A DNA stretch of 64,000 nucleotides. Source: Vibrio ziniensis (GTDB lineage Bacteria; Pseudomonadota; Gammaproteobacteria; Enterobacterales; Vibrionaceae). Positions 36,609 through 45,216 of the stretch are shown here, one piece after another; the stretch's first letter is position 1; each line of letters opens with the position of its first letter. The translations under genes were made by a program, and so were the position numbers. The notes below the pieces were generated by a model, which was not told the DNA's origin, ran no database searches, and saw only the letters and a program-made list of their open reading frames with translations. The DNA is taken from assembly GCF_011064285.1 (NCBI RefSeq), contig NZ_CP049331.1, forward strand, positions 1,240,001 to 1,304,000, given 5' to 3'.

Positions 36609-36797
36609 TCACAGGGAGTGAGGTTGTTGTCGCTCCTTCATTGCTTGTTCTGCGATATTGAATTGTCTTACATCCATGCGTGCAAAATCATTACAGCTTT
36701 TGCATGAACTATGTGTTTTTCCGTCAACGTATTCGTGTTTTGTTAGTAGTAAACTTGGCTTTTTACACCAGTCACACACGCCTTCAATAGTAAACAT
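36609..36797 (-). CDS. Small zinc-ribbon-like protein
   Basis: A 62-residue protein with CDWC near the start and CKSC in the middle (spacing about 21), the pattern of a single zinc ribbon. It starts MFTIEGVCDWCKKPSLLLTKHEY behind a strong AAGGAGAAG ribosome site, which supports it despite its size. Function unknown; nucleic-acid or protein contact is plausible. Confidence 0.75.
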   Translation of the reverse strand: MFTIEGVCDWCKKPSLLLTKHEYVDGKTHSSCKSCNDFARMDVRQFNIAEQAMKERQQPHSL

Positions 36798-36957
36798 GTC
36801 TTCTCCTTACTGCTGCATCGGTTAGGCGCTAATTTCGCGCGGATTATGCCATACAAAAATGAATAAAGTTAATTAAATGTTGTAATATTGAGAATGTTAT
36901 CGATTGCGGAATCTAAGTGATTAAAAGGACTTGAGATATTGCTAGAGATAAGTGTAA

Positions 36958-37974
36958 CTAACTGTTAACAGTGTTTAGGATGGTTTTGAGAGCTCCATTT
37001 AGCCGCTTCATTTCGTCATCGCTACCTTTCATATCCGGATGATATATTTTCGATAATTGCTTATAGCGAACTTTGATTGTTTTCTCATCAGGCACTTGGT
37101 TAGGGAGGTAGCCGAATAGCGCACAAGCTAACTGATATTTCTGATCTTGAGCGGTAGTCATTTGGGTTTTTTGTGACTTTTTGAGTTCGTTGTAAAGAGT
37201 CTCGAGCTGCCTTTTCTGCTTTTTGATTACAGCGTTACTCTCGGTCAGCTTCTGCTGTAATTGCTGCTGTTCCGTTAGCAGATCTAAAGCGTCAGTATCT
37301 ACTCTTTGCTTTTTCTGTCTCTGGTAGATTGAGGCAACTATAAGTAGAAGAGCGATGGAAGATAAAATAACGACATAAGCCCAATTCAATTTATCGAAAT
37401 CTAAATTGGAAGGCAGAGTTAAAAATTCTTCCTGATTCCTGACTTCTTCATCCAACTCTTGAATAGCTGAAACCTGTTTTGCCCTTTGCTGATTGAACTT
37501 GTCTTCAAGTAATTTCGAATAGGCTTGTTCGGCTTGTGGCAGTAATTCTGAAGCACTACGAAACCAAATTTCAGCCATTGCTGGAGGAGTAGGTGAGTCA
37601 TTCAGATCCTGATACAGCTCGCCTAATTCAAACTGTGCCTTAGCATCGCCTTGTGTTGCCAGCTTTGTTAGCCAGTAAATGCCTTCAGGGAGGTTTACTG
37701 CAGTGCCATGGCCTTGTAAGTACATTTTAGCCAGTTGGAACATAGCTTGAGGCTGGTTGTTATCGGCAGCTAGCTGAAACCAGTAGAAAGCTTCGCTTAG
37801 ATTTTGGGGGACCCCTTTACCCGTTTGGTAATTCAGAGCTAATTGATATTGCGCGACAGGGTCGTTGCTATTTGCTTTTTGTTGCAACTCTGTCATTTGA
37901 CTATCAGTTAGTGAGTCTGCGTATGAAGAGAAAATGCAGCAAAGTGAGATAAGCCCAATTAGCACTCGAATCAA
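36958..37974 (-). CDS. Sel1-repeat, membrane-anchored, C-terminal J-domain protein
   Basis: This 338-residue protein has a signal peptide (MIRVLIGLISLCCIFSSYA) and three to four Sel1/TPR-like repeats (about 30-165; YQLALNYQTGKGVPQNLSEA is one). One membrane helix follows (about 200-218), then a coiled coil (TEQQQLQQKLTESNAV...) and a C-terminal J domain with the HPD motif (KIYHPDMKG). So the repeats face the periplasm and the J domain the cytoplasm, where it could recruit DnaK. A helper of envelope assembly or a membrane chaperone is inferred. Confidence 0.85.
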   Translation of the reverse strand: MIRVLIGLISLCCIFSSYADSLTDSQMTELQQKANSNDPVAQYQLALNYQTGKGVPQNLSEAFYWFQLAADNNQPQAMFQLAKMYLQGHGTAVNLPEGIYWLTKLATQGDAKAQFELGELYQDLNDSPTPPAMAEIWFRSASELLPQAEQAYSKLLEDKFNQQRAKQVSAIQELDEEVRNQEEFLTLPSNLDFDKLNWAYVVILSSIALLLIVASIYQRQKKQRVDTDALDLLTEQQQLQQKLTESNAVIKKQKRQLETLYNELKKSQKTQMTTAQDQKYQLACALFGYLPNQVPDEKTIKVRYKQLSKIYHPDMKGSDDEMKRLNGALKTILNTVNS

Positions 37975-38004
37975 GGTGACCTTCCGTATATCACTTCAGA
38001 GAGT

Positions 38005-38027
38005 AATCCCAGCATATGGCTGGGATT
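38005..38027. terminator. Hairpin between the OmpA-like and Sel1-J genes
   Basis: AATCCCAGC and GCTGGGATT form a perfect 9-bp stem with a 5-base loop. It may end the upstream minus-strand gene, but no T-run follows on that strand. Confidence 0.5.
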
Positions 38028-38132
38028 TAAAGTAAGTCTATCTTACCGCTAGTCTGTCGCGAGATAAACGGGGTTATCTTTTGAAGTGAGCTAAACTTCG
38101 TTTGTGTTAATTAAATTTTTGATAATTAATTG

Positions 38133-38801
38133 TTATTTTAGCGGTAGGATCTGGATCTCAACGCGTCGGTTACACGCTCGACCTTCAACAGTACTGTTTG
38201 AGCAAAGTGGGTAGCGCTCACCGTTTCCACGAGCAATAGCTCGGCCAGTTGTCACACCTTGAGATATTAAGAATGAGCGAACAGATTCAGCACGACGCTC
38301 AGATAGGATTTGGTTGGTGCTGTCGCTGCCTGTGCTATCGGTATGACCATCAATGACTAGACTCGTATCAGGGTATTCAACAAGAATACGAGCAACGCCA
38401 CGTAGCGTATTGTGGATACTTGAATCAAGTTGATGTGAGTTACTTGAGAAGCCGATACCGTTTTCAAGACGAAGAAGGAGTTGGTTATCACCAACACGTT
38501 CTACTTGAACGCCGGAGTTTAAAAGTTCTTTACGCAGAGCTGCTTCTTGTTGATCAAAGTAGTAACCAACACCCCCACCAACAGCCGCACCGCCTGCAGC
38601 TCCAATTAGTGCATATTTACGACGCTCTTTTGCATCATCGCCAGTTGCTAGACCAGCGGCAACACCTGCTAGAGCTCCAATTAAAGCACCTTTAGTTGCA
38701 GAGTTAGTTTCAGTTTCACCAGTCGTAGCATTTTGGCGCTGAGTTGCCTGACAGCCAGATAATGCAATTGCCACTGCTAGGGCTAATGTGATTTTTTTCA
38801 A
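38133..38801 (-). CDS. OmpA-family outer-membrane lipoprotein (YiaD/Pal-like)
   Basis: A lipoprotein of about 222 residues starting at TTG (38801), placed 8 bases after GGAG; the longer ATG frame (38846) lacks such a site. Signal LKKITLALAVAIALSGCQ has the lipobox LSGC. It is followed by a glycine-zipper (GALIGALAGVAAGLATG, GAAGGAAVGGGVGYYF) and a C-terminal OmpA domain (LVIDGHTDSTGSDSTNQILSERRA) that binds peptidoglycan. It probably sits in the outer membrane and tethers it to the wall. Confidence 0.9.
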   Translation of the reverse strand: MKKITLALAVAIALSGCQATQRQNATTGETETNSATKGALIGALAGVAAGLATGDDAKERRKYALIGAAGGAAVGGGVGYYFDQQEAALRKELLNSGVQVERVGDNQLLLRLENGIGFSSNSHQLDSSIHNTLRGVARILVEYPDTSLVIDGHTDSTGSDSTNQILSERRAESVRSFLISQGVTTGRAIARGNGERYPLCSNSTVEGRACNRRVEIQILPLK

Positions 38802-38919
38802 AGTATCTACTCCATGTCTTATTTTGTTGCCGCATGCATAAAACAAAATTCGAAGGAGAAGTTCAACTAGGTAAGGTCTGATTTGACGTAGGACTGACGA
38901 AAAACTTCAAGCTAAAGTA

Positions 38920-39609
38920 TTACTTCAATAGTTTAGGTGCTTGAGCGCCATTAATTGGACGGTTTACAGAAACTCTGCGACCTTTCTTCAGACCGACTTC
39001 GTAGTCTGCAGTCAGATTTTTCATTGCTTCACGGAGTTGCTGTTTAAAGGTTTCGCGATCGATATTCTTGAACTCTTTATCAATATAATCGTTAATTTTA
39101 TTCGCAGAATCTTCATCTGGGGAGATAACAGGTAGCTTTTCTAACGCACCTTCAATCCACCCGGAAACAAATGAGCTGACTCGACGGTTCACCTCCGGTG
39201 TTGATGTGCCACTTCCAGCAAAGCTGTTACGGAACTGACCAGTGTGCTCATTCATTTCTCTGTACACAATATCAAAAGCAAAAGCGGCAAAGATGGCGCG
39301 ATCGGCTTCACCAATGAACTCTACGCGTTTTAAGCCTTTGTGGTTGATAAGTACTGCTTCGACACCAAATTTGGTATTGATGCCACGAATGATGCGCAAA
39401 ATACCTGAGCTAATAGATGCTGGCAGTAAATGGCTCGATTGGGTTTTGCCTAGTTTAATGAACTCGATATCATCTTTATCGAGGCCATATTTCAGCATTA
39501 AACGGTGCGCCATTTTAATTGCATTGGCGGCTTCGTTGACGTTTGCTGAGTTACCAAGTTCTAAACACTTGGCGATCTTTTTCAGGGCTTTCTTTTTATC
39601 AATCGACAT
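38920..39609 (-). CDS. DUF2786 domain protein
   Basis: A 229-residue soluble basic protein. The N-terminal about 40 residues (KKALKKIAKCLELGNSANVNEAANAIKMAHRLML) are the DUF2786 helical motif seen in phage and plasmid proteins and in some chromosomal genes of vibrios. The rest, with IEGALEKLP and a basic GLKKGRRVSVNR tail, is unassigned. No catalytic residues are evident. Function unknown. Confidence 0.8.
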   Translation of the reverse strand: MSIDKKKALKKIAKCLELGNSANVNEAANAIKMAHRLMLKYGLDKDDIEFIKLGKTQSSHLLPASISSGILRIIRGINTKFGVEAVLINHKGLKRVEFIGEADRAIFAAFAFDIVYREMNEHTGQFRNSFAGSGTSTPEVNRRVSSFVSGWIEGALEKLPVISPDEDSANKINDYIDKEFKNIDRETFKQQLREAMKNLTADYEVGLKKGRRVSVNRPINGAQAPKLLK

Positions 39610-39701
39610 TCAAAAAACTTTAGGCCAAAAACCAGTTACCGAGATTAGAAAAGTCCGACATTTTAACGTTTTTGCAGCATTAGGGGAAGGGTATAATTGA
39701 G

Positions 39702-39725
39702 AGTTGCAGCCAGGTAGCTGCAACT
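39702..39725. terminator. Inverted repeat after the CheX-like gene
   Basis: AGTTGCAGC and GCTGCAACT form a 9-bp stem with a 6-base loop. It lies 21 bp past the stop of the CheX-like gene (minus strand); the following bases are not a strong T-run. Confidence 0.5.
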
Positions 39726-39746
39726 TTGAACTGCTATTTTTGCAGC

Positions 39747-40424
39747 TTATAAACCGAGTTCGTTCAATAGGTCTGACGCTAAGTCTTCGTCTTGTTTAGT
39801 ATCTTTTGGTGCTGTCATTCCTTTTTGAGCATTTTCTAAAATCGTATCTGGGCTCTCATCTTCATTTACTTCGAAATCTTCAAGTTGGATAAATTCAGTT
39901 TTATCCATGGCAAGTTCTAAGTAAAAGATGTTGTTTTTCTCAGTAGAGAAAGTTACTCGTCGTACTTGAGGGCGGTCAAGATTGGTATCTACCGATAGAA
40001 TGACTTGTTTATTGAGAGACAACATTTTGGGTTGGTTTTGCGTAATGTTGGTTTGAAGTTCTTTACGGATTTTATTGGTGAAATCACCCACCAATTGGTT
40101 CATGAGTTCACCTAGAACATCTCCCACTTCATCAGAGGTATGCAGAATAGCTAGCTCTTCTTCTGGCATACCCATACTGCGCATGTAGTTGGTGTAAACC
40201 TCAAGTGCCGCTTTTGCAGTAAAGTTGATAACAACTAAACCCGAAAATCCACCGTCAAATAGAACGAAACAACCAAAATCAGGTTTAAGAGAAGTTTTGT
40301 TTATTTTCTGGACCATTGCTGAGTAGCTAATGTTGGAATTGGTGGCTGAAGTGAGCACCGAAGAGACGGATTGACACAGCTTTAGCAGGATATCTTCCGT
40401 AGTTACGATTTTGTTTTTTCTCAT
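39747..40424 (-). CDS. DUF3334 protein, CheX/CheC-like
   Basis: A 225-residue soluble protein whose middle (HTSDEVGDVLGELMNQLVGDFTNKI) resembles the E-x2-N motif helix of CheX/CheC/FliY phosphatases, here E-x2-N in GELMNQLVG. Those proteins dephosphorylate CheY-P. The C-terminus is acidic and probably disordered, ending LLNELGL. A role in chemotaxis or another phospho-signal is inferred. Upstream, the divergent region carries a PurR-like palindrome. Confidence 0.75.
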   Translation of the reverse strand: MRKNKIVTTEDILLKLCQSVSSVLTSATNSNISYSAMVQKINKTSLKPDFGCFVLFDGGFSGLVVINFTAKAALEVYTNYMRSMGMPEEELAILHTSDEVGDVLGELMNQLVGDFTNKIRKELQTNITQNQPKMLSLNKQVILSVDTNLDRPQVRRVTFSTEKNNIFYLELAMDKTEFIQLEDFEVNEDESPDTILENAQKGMTAPKDTKQDEDLASDLLNELGL

Positions 40425-40488
40425 AGTTTTTCCGTAAAGATCAATTGACCTTGGTAATGCATAACGACTTTAAGTTCAGCCTCATTAG

Positions 40489-40500
40489 GCAAACGTTTGC
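40489..40500. promoter_or_regulatory. PurR/LacI-family-like palindrome
   Basis: GCAAACGTTTGC is a perfect 12-bp palindrome identical to the core of the purC operator at 31618-31633; the flanks (AG...AC) differ. It lies in the divergent region between the CheX-like gene and ydiJ, 65 bp from the first and 183 bp from the second. PurR or another LacI-family repressor may bind. Confidence 0.65.
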
Positions 40501-40682
40501 ACAGCTGTAACTTTATGTTTTCAAGCGAAACGAATTAGAGCAGTTAGAAAAATGGATTTGATTCGCTCTGTCAACGAGATTCTGATTTGATCGCCTTTTC
40601 AAATGTTGTAAAGTGACCAGATTCATATAATTAACCTATAACCCAGAGCTGATAGGATCAGCGATTTACGGGCAGGAAGCAA

Positions 40683-43600
40683 ATGTTACCAAGACTTCAC
40701 CTTCAATCTGATGTCGATCCGGTTGTTTTAACGTTTTTACATGAACTAGAAGCTGCCGGTTTTACTGGCGATATCGAAACCCAATATTCAAGCCGTTTGG
40801 CAGTAGCCACTGATAACAGTGTATACCAACAACTTCCACAAGCAGTGATTTTGCCTAAATCTACGGAAGATGTAGCTCTAATCGGAAAAATAAGTTCTAA
40901 ACCAGAATTTGAGCGAGTGACTTTCTCTCCTCGCGGTGGTGGTACCGGTACAAACGGTCAGGCGCTGACGAAAGGCGTTGTGGTCGACCTCTCTCGTTAC
41001 ATGAACCAAATTCTTGAAATTAATGCCGAAGAGGGCTGGGTTCGTGTGCAAAGTGGTGTGATTAAAGATCAACTCAATGACGCGGTTCGCCCATACGGCT
41101 ATTTCTTCTCGCCTGATCTTTCAACCAGTAACCGTGCAACTATCGGCGGTATGGTGAATACTGACGCCTCTGGTCAGGGTTCACTGAAATACGGTAAAAC
41201 TTCTGATCACGTTTTGTCTCTGCAAGCGGTATTCGCTGATGGTTCGATTCTCGAAACAGACATGTCACATGGTACGCCAGATGAAGGCAACTATGCTTTT
41301 AAAGCCATGAAGGTGACTGAAGCTGTATGTCGTGATAAACGTCAGCAGATTATTGATAAGTTTCCGCCTCTTAACCGTTTCCTTACTGGCTATGACCTGA
41401 AAAATGCTATCAGCGATGAGACTGGCGAGTTCAACATTACACGTGTGTTGTGTGGTGCTGAAGGTTCATTGGCGTTTATCACTGAAGCAAAGCTTAACCT
41501 GACTCGTATTCCTAAAGCGCGTACCTTAGTAAACGTAAAATACGACAGCTTTGATTCTGCATTGCGTAATGCGCCACTAATGGTTGAAGCCAATGCTCTG
41601 TCTGTTGAAACTGTTGACTCTAAAGTTCTTAACCTTGCTAAAGAAGATATCGTGTGGCACAGCGTTAGTGACCTGATTACCGATGTCCCTGGCAAAGAGA
41701 TGCAAGGTATCAACATCGTTGAATACGCCGATCAGGATGAAAAAGCAGTTGAAGAGTTAGTTGCGAAACTGACTGCCAGTTTAGATGTAGCTTTAGCCAA
41801 TCAGCAAAGCGGTATTATCGGCTATCAAGTGTGTACTGACTTAGCCAGCATCAACCGTATTTACAACATGCGTAAGAAAGCTGTTGGTCTGTTGGGTGCT
41901 GCTAAAGGGCGTGCTAAACCTGTACCATTTACGGAAGATACTTGTGTTCCGCCAGAAAACTTAGCTGACTTTATTGCTGAATTCCGTGAACTACTCGATT
42001 CGAAACAACTTGCTTATGGCATGTTTGGTCACGTGGACGCAGGTGTGTTGCACGTTCGCCCAGCATTAGATATGTGTGATCCTAAGCAAGAGCTGATGAT
42101 GCACGAAATATCGGATGAAGTGGTCAAGCTGGTGGCTAAATATGGCGGTTTGATGTGGGGTGAGCACGGTAAAGGTTTCCGCTCTGAGTATGGCCCGGCA
42201 TTCTTTGGTGAAGAACTGTTTACTGAACTGCGCCGCGTAAAAGAAGCTTTTGACCCACACAACAAGATGAACCCGGGTAAAATCTGTACGCCGCTAAATA
42301 CCAATTTTGAACTGGTTAAAGTTTCAGACAGAAAGCGCGGCTATTACGATCGCCAAATCGATGTGCAAGTTCGTGACAGCTTCAAACAAGCCATGGAATG
42401 TAACGGCAATGGCTTGTGTTTCAACTACGAAACCAGTTCTCCAATGTGCCCATCGATGAAAGTGACCGCTGACCGTCGTCACTCGCCGAAAGGGCGTGCT
42501 GGGCTGGTGCGTGAATGGCTGCGTCAACTGACAGAGCAGGGCATTGATATTCTGGATTTGGAACAGCAAACCCTGACTAAGACGCCGACGATCAAAACCA
42601 TGATTGACCGAATTCGCAACCGTATTAATCAACGTCATGAGTATGATTTCTCTCATGAAGTCTATGAAGCGATGAATGGCTGTTTAGCATGTAAAGCGTG
42701 TGCGAGTCAGTGTCCAATTAAAGTTGACGTACCGAGCTTCCGTTCACGTTTCCTAAATATCTATCACTCGCGCTACCAGCGCCCTGTGAAAGATTATTTA
42801 GTCGCGAATATTGAAACCATGCTGCCATTGATGGGTAAAGCGCCGAAGTTAGTTAACGGTATGCTGGAACAAAAATGGGTTCAAAGCTTAACAGCGAAAA
42901 CCGTTGGCTACGTTGATGCACCTTTGCTGACAGTGCCTACGCTTGCTCAGCGTACACGTCGTCACCCTGTAGCAAGTTTTGATATGCAGTATTTGGCTGG
43001 TATCTCGAAAGAAGAACGTGAACAGCATGTCATCATCGTTCAGGACCCGTTCACCAGCTACTATGATGCCGATGTAGTAGAAGATTTTATCGCTTTAGCA
43101 ATCAAACTGGGTAAAAAACCGGTGTTGTTGCCGTTTAAGCCAAACGGTAAGGCGCAACACATCAAAGGTTTCTTGAAGCAGTTTAAAGCCACCGCTGAAA
43201 GCACCGCCGCTTTCCTAGAAAAAGTCGCTGATCTTGAAATACCTATGGTTGGCGTTGATCCGGCTTTGGTACTTTGCTATCGCGATGAATACGCAGAAGT
43301 GCTTGGCGACAAGCGTGGAGATTTCTCCGTGTTAACGGTTCATGAATGGATGAAACCGCGTTTGTCCGAGTTTGCTACTTCAGATAACACAAATGGTGAA
43401 GCGTGGTACCTACTGGCTCACTGTACTGAAAAGACCAAACTACCGAATGCTGAAAAAGAGTGGGGTGAAATTTTTGCTCACTTTGGTGGATTGCTAAAAA
43501 CTGTACCTGTTGGCTGTTGTGGTATGGCAGGTACTTTTGGACACGAGCTTGATAAGCTGCAAATGTCGAAAGATATTTATGGTCTGAGCTGGAAACCAAG

Positions 43601-43721
43601 TTTGGAAACACTGCCGAAAGAACGTTGTTTGATTACCGGCTACTCTTGTCGTAGTCAGGTAAAGCGTTTTGAGCATGTTAAGCCTAAACATCCATTACAA
43701 GCGTTATTGCAGTTAATCTGA
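40683..43721 (+). CDS. ydiJ: FAD-linked D-2-hydroxyacid dehydrogenase with Fe-S and CCG domains (YdiJ type)
   Basis: This 1012-residue flavoprotein is typical in length for YdiJ, reported to oxidise D-2-hydroxyglutarate. The FAD_binding_4 domain (SPRGGGTGTNGQAL; TIGGMVNTDASGQGS) comes first, then FAD-oxidase_C (about 240-560; FGHVDAGVLHVRP, GLMWGEHGKGFRSEYG, NPGKIC). A 4Fe-4S region follows with CNGNGLCFNYETSSPMCPS and CLACKACASQCP, and a C-terminal cysteine-rich heterodisulfide-type domain with PVGCCGMAGTFGHE. Probably a membrane-associated donor to the quinone pool. Monocistronic with its own terminator; a PurR-like site lies upstream. Confidence 0.9.
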   Translation: MLPRLHLQSDVDPVVLTFLHELEAAGFTGDIETQYSSRLAVATDNSVYQQLPQAVILPKSTEDVALIGKISSKPEFERVTFSPRGGGTGTNGQALTKGVVVDLSRYMNQILEINAEEGWVRVQSGVIKDQLNDAVRPYGYFFSPDLSTSNRATIGGMVNTDASGQGSLKYGKTSDHVLSLQAVFADGSILETDMSHGTPDEGNYAFKAMKVTEAVCRDKRQQIIDKFPPLNRFLTGYDLKNAISDETGEFNITRVLCGAEGSLAFITEAKLNLTRIPKARTLVNVKYDSFDSALRNAPLMVEANALSVETVDSKVLNLAKEDIVWHSVSDLITDVPGKEMQGINIVEYADQDEKAVEELVAKLTASLDVALANQQSGIIGYQVCTDLASINRIYNMRKKAVGLLGAAKGRAKPVPFTEDTCVPPENLADFIAEFRELLDSKQLAYGMFGHVDAGVLHVRPALDMCDPKQELMMHEISDEVVKLVAKYGGLMWGEHGKGFRSEYGPAFFGEELFTELRRVKEAFDPHNKMNPGKICTPLNTNFELVKVSDRKRGYYDRQIDVQVRDSFKQAMECNGNGLCFNYETSSPMCPSMKVTADRRHSPKGRAGLVREWLRQLTEQGIDILDLEQQTLTKTPTIKTMIDRIRNRINQRHEYDFSHEVYEAMNGCLACKACASQCPIKVDVPSFRSRFLNIYHSRYQRPVKDYLVANIETMLPLMGKAPKLVNGMLEQKWVQSLTAKTVGYVDAPLLTVPTLAQRTRRHPVASFDMQYLAGISKEEREQHVIIVQDPFTSYYDADVVEDFIALAIKLGKKPVLLPFKPNGKAQHIKGFLKQFKATAESTAAFLEKVADLEIPMVGVDPALVLCYRDEYAEVLGDKRGDFSVLTVHEWMKPRLSEFATSDNTNGEAWYLLAHCTEKTKLPNAEKEWGEIFAHFGGLLKTVPVGCCGMAGTFGHELDKLQMSKDIYGLSWKPSLETLPKERCLITGYSCRSQVKRFEHVKPKHPLQALLQLI

Positions 43722-43734
43722 ATATCCTAAAGAG

Positions 43735-43763
43735 TTAAGCCCGACATTGTCGGGCTTAATTTT
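43735..43763 (+). terminator. ydiJ terminator
   Basis: TTAAGCCCGAC and GTCGGGCTTAA form a perfect 11-bp stem with a 3-base loop followed by TTTT, 13 bp after the stop. Confidence 0.92.
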
Positions 43764-43822
43764 ATCTATCATGATTAGACGATTAGGTGAATCGATTGAA
43801 TATGTGCTAGTGGAGAAAGCCA

Positions 43823-44284
43823 ATGCATCGACTGGAGTTGAAAATCCCACCTGTAGCTGTGTTTGTCATCGCGATGGTGTTGATTAATCGTTTTGCACAT
43901 ATCTTTACCTTTGCACACGTGCCACTTCCCTATGTCGGGTTGGTTTGGAGTGTATGCTTCGTGCTCGCCGGTTTTATCGGCATTGCTGGCATTTATGAGT
44001 TTCGTAAGGCCAAAACTACCGTGAATCCAACCAAACCACACGAAGCGTCTACCATCGTTGAGAGCGGTATTTTCCACTATTCACGTAATCCGATGTATCT
44101 AGGATTGCTGCTGCTTTTGATTGGTTTCGCATACTGGCAACAAAATATATTGAGTTTGCTAACTTGCTTCGCGTTCGTTTGGTATATAAATCGCTTTCAG
44201 ATACAACCCGAGGAAAGAACATTAACTCAGATTTTTGGTCAGCCGTATATTGCTTACAAAGCTCGTGTTAGACGTTGGCTATAG
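43823..44284 (+). CDS. Isoprenylcysteine carboxyl methyltransferase-family membrane protein
   Basis: This 153-residue integral membrane protein has about four helices and the ICMT/phospholipid methyltransferase signature: GIFHYSRNPMYLGLLLLL, which is SAM-associated, and the C-terminal PEERTLTQIFGQPYIAYKARVRRW. Bacterial homologues are generic membrane methyltransferases with unknown substrates. GGAGAAAG lies before the ATG. Confidence 0.9.
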   Translation: MHRLELKIPPVAVFVIAMVLINRFAHIFTFAHVPLPYVGLVWSVCFVLAGFIGIAGIYEFRKAKTTVNPTKPHEASTIVESGIFHYSRNPMYLGLLLLLIGFAYWQQNILSLLTCFAFVWYINRFQIQPEERTLTQIFGQPYIAYKARVRRWL

Positions 44285-44321
44285 AAATTGTACATTAGGA
44301 AATAAAAAATATGGAAAAGTA

Positions 44322-44349
44322 AAAGCCCCACTCATTAGAGTAGGGCTTT
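44322..44349. terminator. Bidirectional terminator
   Basis: AAAGCCCCACTC and GAGTAGGGCTTT pair in 11 of 12 positions around a 4-base loop, with A- and T-rich flanks, between the convergent methyltransferase and DUF3581 genes. Confidence 0.88.
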
Positions 44350-44366
44350 GTAATTCTGCGGAGATA

Positions 44367-45086
44367 TTAAGATGCGATTTGGGCTAGGAACGTTTCTTTA
44401 CGTTCATTAAAGCGGTTCACCAAGTCATCAATTTCACTTTGTTCGTAAGGTTTCAAACCGCTTGCCACCATACGTTTTACGCCGTGACCCACAACGATGC
44501 CTTCTTCTTTGAATGCAAAGGTCATAGTAACTAGGCCACGTTTCCCATCCACATCGAACGTTGCACCTGTGTATTCAACTTCTGGGTGCGTCATGTCTAG
44601 ACGATCGAACTCGACTTCCATGCTCTCATAGATCACCAATGGACGCTGAGGGTTAATCATCATCTGTTGCTCTTCCATTAGCGGAACCATGATGTGAGGG
44701 AAGTTCATACCAGAGAACTGCACATAGTTTGTAACTACGTGTTCAATGAATGCGCTGTCGTGGCTAACTTCACCTTCACGGCTCATATGCAGATATTCTT
44801 TACCTGCTTCATCAACTACCGCGCTCTCTTTGTCACATTTGTTTTCAATGTGCAGAGAAACCCCGTCGTTCACCATGCCAGAAAACTTGAAGCGCATTTT
44901 TTTGCTGATGCCTTCTTGCTGTAGCAATACTGCGAACAATAGGTCGCCTGGTACGCAGAAGCGTTTGCTGTCTTCATCGTGAATTGGGTTGTAGTCACCC
45001 GCCACTTTTTTCGCAAAATGGCTAGCTTGCTCGCGAGTGAATTGGAATTTTTTATCTTGGCTTGAGAAGTATGGAGTTAGATACAT
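44367..45086 (-). CDS. DUF3581 family protein, hot-dog-like
   Basis: A 239-residue soluble protein with FTREQASHFAKKVAGDYNPIHDEDSKRF, which resembles the MaoC/R-hydratase AGDxNPIH motif, and a C-terminal part likely to form the second half of a double hot-dog fold. The family is restricted to vibrios and near relatives. Hydratase or thioesterase activity is possible but unproven; the motif keeps Asp and His. Confidence 0.8.
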   Translation of the reverse strand: MYLTPYFSSQDKKFQFTREQASHFAKKVAGDYNPIHDEDSKRFCVPGDLLFAVLLQQEGISKKMRFKFSGMVNDGVSLHIENKCDKESAVVDEAGKEYLHMSREGEVSHDSAFIEHVVTNYVQFSGMNFPHIMVPLMEEQQMMINPQRPLVIYESMEVEFDRLDMTHPEVEYTGATFDVDGKRGLVTMTFAFKEEGIVVGHGVKRMVASGLKPYEQSEIDDLVNRFNERKETFLAQIAS

Positions 45087-45173
45087 AATTTACGCTATTC
45101 ATAAAAACTGCGTGGATTATAACTGCTAAAGTTTTTTTAATGGTCCAATCAGTCAAATAAGGTGCATAAGGGT

Positions 45174-45198
45174 TAAAAAAAGAGCCCCGAAAGGCTCT
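45174..45198 (-). terminator. hut operon terminator
   Basis: AGAGCC and GGCTCT form a 6-bp stem with a 6-base loop and a run of seven T on the minus strand, 19 bp after the hutH stop. Confidence 0.88.
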
Positions 45199-45216
45199 CA
45201 TCACAGATTTTGTTTA

